64,000 nt of DNA from Gnetum montanum (Eukaryota; Streptophyta; Gnetopsida; Gnetales; Gnetaceae): contig MNCI01026460.1 of NCBI GenBank assembly GCA_015680685.1, positions 179,037 through 243,036 on the forward strand. Direction: 5' to 3'. A model generated the notes under the pieces. The model was not told where the DNA came from. It saw only the letters and a program-made list of their open reading frames with translations, and did not search any database. The position numbers and the translations under genes were made by a program. Shown piece by piece: positions 12,001 to 22,169 of this stretch; the first letter of the stretch is position 1, and each line of letters starts with the position of its first letter.

Positions 12001-14505
12001 TGGTGGTTGAAATGGTTACTATTATTGATTCCTTTAACAACGACACTCATCACTTTGTCATGTGGGTATGTGGTATGAGGGTGGTCTTGGACTTTATTGA
12101 TGACCTTTTCGTAGACCTTTTTGACCTCCCCTCTAGTGGCTTGAAGACCAATAGAGAAGTGGACCACTAAGGTGATGTTGAGGAGTGGCTAAGAACCTCT
12201 TGATCTTCCAAAGGCATACTCATTAAGGATGTGTAAGTGCCTGTGGTCCATGAGCTTTATCCTCTCTTCCATGCACATGCATTTCCAAAGCTGCTCTCCC
12301 AAGGAAGAATCCTTAGGCTGGAGTAGGCTTGAGTGATGAGGAATGTGCTAGAGGAGGGCACAAGGTACAATTGAGCCTATCACATTACCAATGGCCTACA
12401 TGTTGAGATCGTCAAGTTGTGCCATAACCTCCAAGAGGTTGCATGTGCACTTCGCATTCTTCACAGGATGCCTATGAAGATTTGTAGAGTTTTTGATGGT
12501 TTGTGAGGATGGATGATGGATGGTGTAGGATTGCACATAGCTCTCAAAGCCTTGGATCAAGAACCTATTTGCTATCATGCAAGTGCAGCACCCCCCAGAG
12601 GTGATTGGTGAGTCATTCTTCATAATGACTAAAGGTCATTTGGGATGATCTCACTACTCACATGATAGTGCAGGTAAGCCCCCACTAGCTGGTACTAGAA
12701 ATGTAGCCAAGGAAAAGCATTACATTGCCAAGATGATGGAACCACTTAAGGAAAAGATTAAAAGGCCACATCCCGTAGAGGAGCTTGCACATGAGGTTGA
12801 AAAGGCAAGCGGCAAGAAGATCCACCTAAAGTTTTGTGACTTGCCCATGGATGTTGTAGGTTAGTATGAGTTATTGGATGCATTTTTGAATTTTATGTAT
12901 TTATATTTTTAGGTTTTTTTTGCTATGAGATATTATGCTAAGTGTTAAAATGCTAATCTTGACATGTATGTGAATTATTGGACTGCTAGAGTAGTGGCAG
13001 GGATAGTAGCAGAGGGGATCTCTCCTCAAACTGAGGAGGGAGAGGCATAGAAGGAGGAGTTGCATGAGGTTGTATAGGTCATCCAATAGTTGAAGGAGGA
13101 GGGATTGCTTCACCCTAATGGGGGTGATTTTGATAACCTCTTTGATGGTGTGTAGCTAGGTGATTGCCCTGCTCTCACACCTAAGGGTTTGCTAGGTATG
13201 TGCTTTGAGTTGCCATATGTTAGTACCATTTTTTTGCTCTTGTGTCATTGGCTACTTGATTATTGCTAAATGTATTATTACATTGTAGCTGTAGAGGTAC
13301 CTGCCAGTGGTCCAGCGTCCACTTCTACCTACCACATGGAGCCATGGGTTGAAGCACCTAACAAGTTCACCTTCATAGAAGGTCTAGTTGAGGACATGAT
13401 GGACACCTACAACAGATGGATCTTGAGTTAGGTATGCATGTGATGTTGCTTGGCTTATCTTGATTTATCGATTTGAAGCTTAGTTTGTGGCTAATGTTGT
13501 TTTTATTATTGTATACCAACACGTTTTAAGCTTTGCTAGGATCCAATTAGTCTAGCCAAAGTCGATGCTATCCTTGAGTTTCTCCCTGAGGTGGAGTAGG
13601 TGCCCCACTGCATATACAAGGCAACGAGTAAGTGCATGCTTTCATTTGTGAAAGTGTTATGGGTTTGCAGGTGCATAAATGAGCACTTATGGAAATGGGT
13701 GCACAAGCTCTAGGACAAGGCAGCAAGCCAGGATGCTAAGATGGAAGACTTGTAGTCTCATTACAACTTCCTTGTAGCTTGTGCCCGAGAGGACAGAACC
13801 TAGCAGATAGCTGAGATTTACTATGCTAGGTACTAGTTAGCAATCCTAGGTAAGAATGAGGCCACTAAAGATATTATTGAGCAAAGGTTGTAGATGGACT
13901 TGCTAGCCTGAAAAAACCAGGATTGGAATGATTATAGCGCAAAGATGTATTAGTGGGGATAAACTTAGAAGAATTACAAGCAAAACTATAAAAACAAGTG
14001 AAATGTGAATCTTAAATGGTACAAAGAGGAGTTCGTTGAACACTGATGCCATGATATGTTCCTTGAGGCAATTTGCAGGACACAAGCTTATGAGTTGTTT
14101 GCTCATCATGTAGTGGTGAGTGGGTCTCTAGAGAGGTAGATTGCTATACCCTCATGGGAGGTTTCCTTTACTACATTTTCAATGGAGCCACCTGCATGAA
14201 CCATCATGGACAAAGGCAAGATCCTCATGGATATTAACTTTGGCTAGGAGCACTGGACATGACTATCAGAGGTTGAAATCCTCCAACACTTAGAGGAGGG
14301 CCTTGATAGATTGCCTCTAGAGATCTATAAGGAACCCTCTTAGGTTAGTTATTTTTTGTTATTTTATGCTTTTTATGTTAGTTTTACATGTTGTGCATTT
14401 GCTAAATAGTCTACTATTCTGCGTTGCTTTGAACAGGCCCCTGTAGAGTGGTAGAGGAAGAGGAAGAGGATCCTCAACCCCCACCGAACACCACCGACTA
14501 AGTAG
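9083..14505 (+). pseudogene. Element B antisense gene, eight exons, HAD-like plus plant mobile-like domain
   Basis: Runs against element B's own genes. Exons by comparison with C and D and by splice signals: e1 about 9083-9181 (CAG|GTACGC); e2 10924-11375; e3 11463 to about 11731; e4 11821 (TATTATAG|) to about 12860; e5 to 13195 (TAG|GTATGT); e6 13289-13431; e7 13540-14343; e8 14437-14505 (GAACAG|GCCCCT). Exon 2 has KTILIVV, GAREFLEFLL, VMMWSH and ALFIARH...NPP, an FCP1/NIF (HAD phosphatase) pattern lacking the DxD. Exon 4 has LFVDLFDLP and AFPKLLSQGRI, shared with A, C and D and like plant mobile-type domains. Exon 7 is helical (QDWNDYSAKM). The last exon ends in a basic RKRKRI stretch. The e2 donor is now AT. 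Stops (mostly TAG) make it dead here. Function unknown. Intron 1 is about 1.7 kb. Confidence 0.75.
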
Positions 14506-14689
14506 TCCTGATGTAGCCCTACTGTTAGGCAATTTTGTATTTTTGGCCATTTTTGCTATATAGTCATGCCATGTATTTCATTGATGGATTAATAGAGATG
14601 TATTAATAGATGATTTTTTTTTGTTATGTGGGTTGTGTATTATGTAGAGTCTTGCGTTTATTTGCTAAGTGTTGCATGCTAATAATGTG
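14506..14689. other. AT-rich spacer after the B antisense gene
   Basis: 3' flank of the antisense gene. No conserved frame. It leads into the tandem repeat. Confidence 0.4.
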
Positions 14690-15075
14690 GTTAGTTGATG
14701 CAAGTAGGCCCTTGGTGGGCCCCATGCTAGTTTAAGGTTATGGCAGAAGGGCCATTGCTAGTTTTAGGCCATTTCAGGCCATGGTAATTACTAGTTTAAG
14801 GTCATTTTCAGCTACAAATAAAAAGGAAAAGTGTTGCTAATTTTAGGCCTTGGTGGGCCATGTGATAGTTTTAGGCCATTTCGGGCTGCAAGGTGCTAGT
14901 TTAAGGCCTTGGTAGGCTATGGCAATAGTTTTGGGCCATTCTAGGCTATTGCAATAAAAGAAAAAGGGTTGCTAGATTTAGGTTGTAGCGAGCTGTATGC
15001 TAGTTTAAGGCCTTTTCGGGCCATAACGATGCAAGAAATATGGATAGTTCTAGGCCATGGTGGGCCATATATTTT
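14690..15075 (-). repeat. B tandem repeat between protease and antisense gene
   Basis: About ten imperfect units of the plus-strand form 'ctagttttaggccatttcaggccatgg' or 'ctagtttaaggccttggtgggcc'. On B's sense strand this gives GGCC(T)TAAACTAG. The position mirrors 35090-35410 in D and 56975-57200 in A. The stretch 15076-15300 is AT-rich without recognisable content. Confidence 0.75.
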
Positions 15076-15299
15076 TTTTGCAATTTTGAATTTTACAATT
15101 TTTATGTATTTTTAGTGTTTTTTAATGCATAAGAAAACTAAACAAAAATGTATAAACAAAAGGAATGACTGCTTAATAAAATAAATAGTGTAAAACACAA
15201 GTGACCATGCAAAATGTAACAACACAAGAAAAAGGTAAATAGGGCATGTAGAGATTCGGGGCAAATAGGCACTTAGCACATGTTGAACTAAGGGGTTGC

Positions 15300-16309
15300 T
15301 TTAGTTGTGTAGTTGCTTCTTAACCTGATGTGGGTTGAGGCGTGCATAGGTCCTAGGCAACACAAGGTGATATTCACCTCGACCTTCATTTGTGATGTTG
15401 AAGGGCAACACTATCCAGAGAGCTTCCTTAGGGAGGTCATCAAATTATTTTGGTTCCTTGGATGGGTCTATTGGACAAGGTTGACCCTCATCTTGCTTGG
15501 GTGGCATGTCATTAGGGAACTCTACCTTCGACCCTTATTCTGTGTCAAGGTTGTTGATGGTTGGAGGGGCTGCATTGTCACCATGCATGATCACTTTTCT
15601 GCCTTCGTATAGAAGGTGGATCTCTTGGTGGATGGGTGAGGAGACCACCTACAATTGGGCTAGCTAGGGCCTTCCCAAGATTAGATTGAACCCAAGCATC
15701 TCCTGAATGACGATGAATTCAACTATAGTGGGGAATCGCTCCCTTGCCATGAAAGTTATCATGACTGTTCCCCTTATGATAATGCATTACCCATTAAAGG
15801 AATTTAGGCATGTTGTCTCTGTGGGTTTGATTTGGTTGGTGAAATGAAGCTTGTTGACAATTGGGAATGGGATGATGTTAGTTACTACCCCATTGTTGAT
15901 GTGCACCTTGCGAATCTTGCATTTCCCTATGTTAGACTACTTGGTATTGTATGTGGGATGGGGCCTTGGGCGAGTAGGGCCTAATGTAGTCCCCACCATT
16001 AGAGTCCAAGTAAGTGAGGAGTCCACATGTTGTGGCACCTTGATGATGAAGGATATCTAGGTTGCTGTTGCTGCAACATACTACAAGGCCCTAACCACAA
16101 AGGATTCCATGGGCACCTGAGGTGGTGCTCTAATGACAAAAGGGGATCTCAAACTAGCTGACACTAAGGAGGCCCCAATGTTGCCATAGGACACTCGAAC
16201 CACAAATGGCTCATGTGCTGATTCTATGTCATCATCAATGTTGATGTCATTGATGATGTAGTCCACACCACTTGCATTGAGAGGGTCTTTGTAGACCTTC
16301 ATCAATTAA
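15300..16309 (-). pseudogene. Element B protease and linker remnant
   Basis: Aspartic protease that matures Gag and Pol. The minus strand carries VHINNGVVTNIIP at about 15887-15910 where D has VHVDDGAAANVIP. The catalytic DDG has become NNG, again G-to-A on the coding strand. Flanks match D (FHLGFNLILG-type text near 15680 for FNLILGRS). The stretch toward 16300 holds VYKDPLNASG and PFVVRVS, matching A's and D's gag-protease linker (MYKDLLNAN, PFVIQV). Confidence 0.7.
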
Positions 16310-17795
16310 GTTTCAAGGTGAACTATGTTGGTTGCATTGAGGATCAGTTCACCTTTATCAATCATGCATTGTATGTCATCTCGTAAGGCCATGCAGAAGT
16401 TCATGTCATGGCCAAGAAATTGATGGTAATGGTAGAACTAGTTCAACTTGAAGTGCTTAGGGACCAAAGGCTTGTTTGGTGTAGCTAATGATGGGTTTTT
16501 GAGGAGCTTGCAGTAGCAATCATGATGCTTATGAGAATCTTTAGACATTTGCTCACATTGGATGCACCTAGCATTAAGTAGTTAACTTAAAAGCTCCAAC
16601 AGCTTGATGGGAAATGGTGTGTACTTTGAGTAGTTCTTGCGCTTAGAATTTGGCCTTGGGGTAGCTTGCCCCATGGGCACTAATGATGTAGACTGGTTGG
16701 TCACCATAGTGCTAGAGCTAGATGCCTTGTTATTAGCTAGGGCCTTAGATGCCTTGGTCATTGGTTTGGCATTGTTTGGCTTGGCCTAATTGGCCACCAT
16801 TACAACAGTTGTAGTTTCCTTGCCCTTTTCCTTGTATTTCTTTGCATATGCATTTTTGTAGGCTATGTAGGCCAGGTCCTTACTAGCCTTTGCCACATCC
16901 TAAATGCTCTTTGTTTGAGCAAATTATTGGCTCAAGGAGTGCGAGGCAAGGTAATATAGCTTTGACCTAATGAAGTCATTCATTGCATCTTGGAAAATGG
17001 CCAGTAGGTGGGTTTTTGTGATGGGCTTGTGAATTTCATTAAGTGCAGTGCCCCAATATTGGATGAATTAGTCCAAGTGGCCATGATTCCAGGGTTTCCT
17101 TAGGCTTCAAGTTGTACTTGAAGTGAGTGATGAATTAATTGAGCAATATCTCGAAGGAAGATATGGAAGCCTTGAGGAGTGCGCGATACTAATTTAGTGC
17201 TTTACCAATCAAAGACATGGCAAATGCATGAATGATTGCATGCAACCATGCCTAAAATAAAAGGCATTCAAAATGGAGGGTCATTAGATGGGCGTTAGGG
17301 TCCCCTTCATCGTTATATTTAGTGAATTAGGGAAGTTGGATTCTAGGAGGTAGGGTTAGTGATGGGATTGTAGGACTAACTGGTTCATCCTAGTAAAAGT
17401 CCATCACATGGACCATTTAAGAGGAGGTATCCTTAAGCTACTTGACCTCCTTGGTGAGCATCTGAATGAGCTAGAATGCTTGGTTCAACCTTGGGGTGGA
17501 TGCGGTGGTCTACACTAGTTGTGTTGCCTGCTATGTTGTTTGAGTGATCCATGACCCCGTTGTGGGCTGCACAACCATGTGAGATGTCTATTGTGTATGC
17601 TGTTGTTGTGTGTGTTGTGCCATGGACATAGAGGTGGGGACCCACCATGTGGTTGTGGCTTGGGCTATTGTATGTGGCACCAACAAGATGGGCGGGATGT
17701 AGGACACCTGGCTCATGTGTGGCTGGTACATCTACATTGTGTGTATGTAGGGCTATGTTAGTATCATGGATGCTAACATGGAGGATTGCATAGAC
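16310..17795 (-). pseudogene. Element B gag, C-terminal piece
   Basis: Continues from 51384 across the C insertion. Minus strand starts with a His/Thr/Val-rich low-complexity stretch (17795-17433, for example ALHTHNVDVP, HMVGPHLYVHG), then the capsid-like core in frames broken by stops (WYRAL-like and the GKALNQY text near 17190). It ends with the zinc-knuckle-like region near 16420-16400 (FYHYHQFLGHDMNFC, close to D's YDYHQLCGHDTDYC). Gag packages the RNA. Confidence 0.7.
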
Positions 17796-18076
17796 TATGC
17801 TGAAATACCCTAAATTTTCAAGGCATTCTTGCTTCACTAGGTCCTTGGAATTTAGGTAGCGTCATGACACTTCAGCAAGAAATGAATGCTCTGAGTTTAG
17901 ATTGTCTAGTTTGGCAAGTTTTCTACATCCAGGGTTGACAGGCTCGATGGACTCTCTAGCCTACCCACCTAGATAGTTCATTCAGCTGATAGCCTACTCA
18001 GAAATGATGTGTCGGGTTATCAACGATGCTCAAGATGCACGAAACAGTTTGGCAAGTTTTCTAGTCAAGAAGTTTG

Positions 18077-18735
18077 CTATGCTACGCTACGCTATGTAGC
18101 GTAGTAAGCCTCAAAAGATAGTTGTAGGACAAAATGCTACGCTATGCTATGCCATGTAGCATAGCATAGCATAGCAAAAGTAAGACAGAAAGGCCTAGCT
18201 TACTTAGTGATTTCAACTACGGTTAGCAAGCACCTTCGGCCTTTCAAAATGAGTTGGTTCGCTCAACTTCAAGTCTTTCAGCAAAACTCCTCTTACTAGA
18301 AAAGTAGCAGATTAAGCCAAAGAGTAGGCTATGTTGGCTACTACACTATGTTACGCTATGCAGCATAGCATAGCGTAGCGATGATGCAAGAAATGATGAA
18401 AGGCATCTCAGAATGCAGGATCAGCAAGTTTGCAAGCTTCACGTCGCAAAGAGCAAATGTTGCAGATTATTAGCATGATCTTCAAACAAACGTTCATAAT
18501 GAAAATCACAGTTGAGGCTATTAGCTACACTACGTAGCATAGCATAGTGTAGCAAACATGCAAAAGCAGCGAACACACTTCAAAGGCTTCCAACACTTGC
18601 AGTTAACTCCAACGCAAACTTCTTCTTGGAACTAGTGGCTATGCTAAGCTACGCTACATAGTGTAGCACAACATAGCAGGCAGCTATGCTACGCCAAACA
18701 TGATATGCTCCACAACATAGCATAATGTAGTAGGC
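18077..18735 (+). repeat. Palindrome cluster in C 5' LTR
   Basis: At least five inverted repeats built from CTACG/CTATG pentamers and their complements. The cleanest is 18087-18104, CTACGCTA-TG-TAGCGTAG, an 8-bp perfect stem. Others lie at about 18135-18177, 18347-18378, 18523-18554 and 18638-18735. The 3' LTR has the same series (for example 50119-50162 and 50312-50351). Confidence 0.85.
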
Positions 18736-18940
18736 AGCTACGCTACATCGGTGCGCTTCACTCCTTGTCTACATCGTTGGCACACCTAATCCTAGCACCT
18801 CCAGTTTCGACAACGTGATTATAGTGTGGCAGGCTCATTAATCAATCAAATTTGCATGTCCATGTAGCATGGACACATCAACATCTTGTGGGTCCAGGAC
18901 ACATGGCATCCAAATCGCATCTTTTTCTTGTTCCTAGCCC

Positions 18941-18948
18941 TATAAATA
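18941..18948 (+). promoter_or_regulatory. TATA box of C 5' LTR
   Basis: TATAAATA in 'agccctataaatacctcg'. The 3' LTR has the same box at 50739-50746. Transcription of C would start some 30 bases downstream. Confidence 0.75.
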
Positions 18949-19595
18949 CCTCGACGAGTGAAGCTCAAAGGGTTGGCAATTTTGCCAAATTTTGGCAAAT
19001 AAAAGGGGTTGGCAAATTTGGCAAAAATTTAGCTTGGCAAGAATCAAATTGGCAATCTTGAGCATTGTTAACATTCGTGAGTTGACAAAATCAAACAGTG
19101 GGCATTCCTATTTGGTATTTTGTTAACTCTTTTCTATTACCTGTGTAGCATTTTGCATCGTTAGCTCTTGAATTCGCGTTTAAGCATACAGTTGGCTTGC
19201 TTTGAACATTTTTGGTTACTTTCGAGATCTCTGTGCTTCCTAGCATTGTGCAAACGATTTTATCCACCTTGACAAAGTAAAGTCATAGTCTTGAAGCGAT
19301 GCATTTCTTAACTCTAGTTTACTTCATTCTCTTGCTTATCATTACATTTTACATCGTTTTCGTTTCCTCTCATATAATAATCAATATTTTATGTTATAAA
19401 AATTGTTTTCAAATTACACATTTGCAAAAGGTTTAGTGACACCAATTAAGTCCCTATCTAATCGACCAGACCATTTAGGGCACCCTATTTCCATTTCATC
19501 CAGCACAACCCTCAGGCGGATCCAGGGTTATGACTGTTCAACCAATGACCTCTCCACATTTCCAACCACTAATGTTTTTGGTCGCTACAGTTTTC

Positions 19596-19613
19596 TGGCG
19601 CTAGAAGGAGGGC
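19596..19613 (+). other. Element C primer-binding site
   Basis: TGGCGCTAGAAGGAGGGC, six bases past the LTR end. The first 17 bases are identical to D's site. TGG at its start fits pairing with a tRNA 3' CCA. The tRNA is not identified. Confidence 0.85.
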
Positions 19614-19640
19614 CATTTTAGTGCCTTTTCCATGCTATAC

Positions 19641-19957
19641 GGTAGTCCTATAAGCGTTCTGCACCTTGACACACACTAGAGTAAACTTGACACCCTTTTG
19701 TGGTTGTTTACAGTGTGGTGTAGATCGGTCGCTTTGATGGTTCCTTTGGAACCGTGAGGACATAAAGCCTCTGATCACCATTTGACCCTTTTGTTTCATG
19801 GTAGTTTTGCATGTGTTCTGTACCCTGTCATGTACTAGTATTAACTTGATACCCTTTTGTGGTTGTTTACGCATTATGTGGTGCAGATCGGTCACTTTGA
19901 CGGTTCCTTCGAAATCTGGCAAGACATAAAGCCTTTGATTGCTTTTCGATCTCCTTG
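19641..19957 (+). repeat. Tandem duplication in C leader
   Basis: Two units of about 159 bp (from 19641 and from 19800). Shared landmarks are 'ggtagt', 'gttctg.acc', 'cccttttgtggttgtttac', 'cagatcggtc.ctttga.ggttcctt' and 'gacataaagcct'. D has one copy only (about 31013-31143), so the doubling is specific to C or its close relatives. Confidence 0.85.
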
Positions 19958-19993
19958 TTTTTCTTGTTTGCAAACCTATTTAGCTTTGTGACA

Positions 19994-22165
19994 ATGACTT
20001 CCTCAAGCACCATTGCTAACACCTCTAACGTTGAGGTTCCCTTCATAGTTCAAGGCATCATAGGTGTTGAACAACCACTCAGCCCTGGGCAGGGGCCATG
20101 TCGATCCCTCAGGATCTAGAATCGAGGACCTGAGGGCTTGGCCCAAAAACACGAGTGATACAACTTTCTTTAAACTAAGATGCAGGAAAACCTGGCCTTA
20201 GATGCATAAGAACTCAAAGAAAAATGTAGCTTTGAGTTCGCTTACTGCAACAGGAAGGAATTTATTCCCATCCCTAGTGTTTCCATCCCTTTGAGGCAAA
20301 CGAACCAATGGCTTCTAGATCAACTAATCTAGGTCCTTAGGCCTAGGGAACTATAAGACACAGTGTCTCATCATGATGAGGCCTTCCAGGATGGACAGGA
20401 GGAGCTGGATTCTCAATCTGAGGAGGGGGCGGGGGAGGGGGGAGGGGGGTCAAACCAACCCTACCACCATCCCTTCTACCCTATCCTTTTGGACTAACCC
20501 GCTCTATACCACTGCTCCCTTCATGATCACGTCTGCATCGTCACAATCTGCGATTACATCAGCAATGGATAGCCGTGTCGTGTCCTTAGCGTATCAATAC
20601 GTCTACTTCCCTGTTTCATTCTCAGCTACTACTCCTCTGCCAAATGTTCCCAAGTCTATTCCTGTATTGCATCATGCATCCGTTACAGCTACCCTACCAT
20701 ACATTCACACCATTCCTACTCCGTAGTCACGTGTAGTCTCTACGTCCAGTCCTACGTTTACACTTGTCCCACCATTAGCGGTGGGCCTAGGCCCATCCAC
20801 ATGGTGGACCCCATTCACTTCTCCTCATACTACGCTACCATTGCAGATGTCTCACTATGTTTGCCATCAGACCTACCAAGCCTCGCAAACGGTACAACCC
20901 AGTGCAGGACTATGATCTGTTCCATCAGCCATGCAAATGACCTATCCTATAGCGCAACCCATGGTTTCTACTCCAACAGCACCACCTACTGGGTGGTGGA
21001 TGCCACAAGCAACATAGTTCATAGGGGCCACCCCAACGGCACCGCCGATGGATCATGTTGTTGCCCCTACCACACCATAGATGGGAGCTGCCCCAACGGT
21101 TGCCCAACTATCTGCATCATTCCTAGTTCTAGATCAAGCGTTCCAGCTTATCTAGATCCTTACTGAGGAAATAAAATTCCTTAAGGCTGTTGGGTCTAAC
21201 ATGGTACAAGTCATGGACTTCTACCAGGATGACCCCATCAGCTCGGCAGTCCCTACACTAACGTGACCTCTATGGATGTCACTCCTGCATTTCACGAAGT
21301 ACAATGAGGAGGGAGATCCCAACGCACACCTTGTTACGTTTAGGTTTGAGTCTCTTCTTCTACAACAATGGCTGCATACGATCATTCATGTATTTACCAT
21401 GTCTCTAACCAAAAAAGCTCTGGATTGGTAATGTGCCCTTCCACGCTCCTCCATATCAACCTTAGAGAAGCTTTTGACCTAGTTCGTGATGTGTTTCAAA
21501 TACAACTTAAGACTAGAGTTCATGCTATATCAGTTGATGAGTAAGAAACAAGATCCGCTGGAACCAGTCCAGAAGTTCATCCAGCATTGCAATGCAACCC
21601 TTAACGAAATCCGCAAACCCATCGCGGAGGCCCACTTATTGGCCGTCTTTAAGGATGAAGTGAATGACTTTATTAAGTCTAAGCTATATTATCTCGCCTC
21701 GCACACTCTCAATTAGGCCTTTGCCTAGACTAAGAGTGTAGAGGATGTGGCTGAAGTAAGTAAAGACCTGACCTACGTTGCATACAAGAACACCTTCATG
21801 AAGAAGGACAAGGGTAAGGCTGCAATAGCCACAGTGGCTACTGTGGTGAATGAGGCCAAACCCAAACCCAACAACAATAATAACAAGAACAACAAGAAGC
21901 CAACCACACCTACAACTAACCCCATGTCCAAACAGGGCAACATACCTTAACCTTCTACATCTGCACCACCTAAACTGAACTTCGAGTGTAAAGATCGCTT
22001 GAAGTATACCCCACTGCCCATCAAGCCTTTAGATCTTCTGAAGTAATTACTAGCGGTAGGGTACATTTAACATAAGAAGATGTCGGAAGAGGGAGCCAGG
22101 AAACATCAGTGGTACTGTGAACTTCTTAGGAACCCCTCTTTGACCTTGCCCAATGAGCCCCCAAT
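19994..22165 (+). pseudogene. Element C gag
   Basis: ATG at 19994 (MTSSSTIANTSN) fits D's start MATSTTVVNTAN. Next comes the conserved KEFIPIP block near 20255, then a long Ser/Thr/Tyr/Pro-rich stretch. The capsid-like core follows: VMDFYQDDP (near 21220), FTKYNEEGDPNAHLVTF (near 21300), QKFIQHCNATLNEI, AHLLAVFKDEVNDFIKSK and LYYLA. A basic Lys/Asn-rich tail ends near 21950. The zinc-knuckle part present in D is lost: at about 22165 the sequence jumps straight into the 3' end of the antisense gene. The frame carries many stops, mostly TAG and TAA, and frameshifts. Confidence 0.85.
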
Positions 22166-22169
22166 GTGC

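Larger units (their letters stand above)
17801..19589 (+). repeat. Element C 5' LTR
   Basis: 1789 bp, pairing end to end with 49590-51378. The promoter half is crowded with CTACG/CTATG palindromes. A TATA box lies at 18941. The downstream half ends in the block shared with A and D (pattern 'aagtccctatct', 'gaccatttagggcaccc', 'ggatccagggtta', 'tccaacca'). Confidence 0.95.

Noticed and set aside
15300-17800. Host gene in the plus-strand frames here
   Set aside because: The minus strand matches protease and gag of A, C and D; the plus-strand frames are shadows.
18077-18735. CRISPR-like array because of recurring short palindromes
   Set aside because: The spacing is irregular, the 'spacers' are the same in both LTR copies, and the setting is an LTR.
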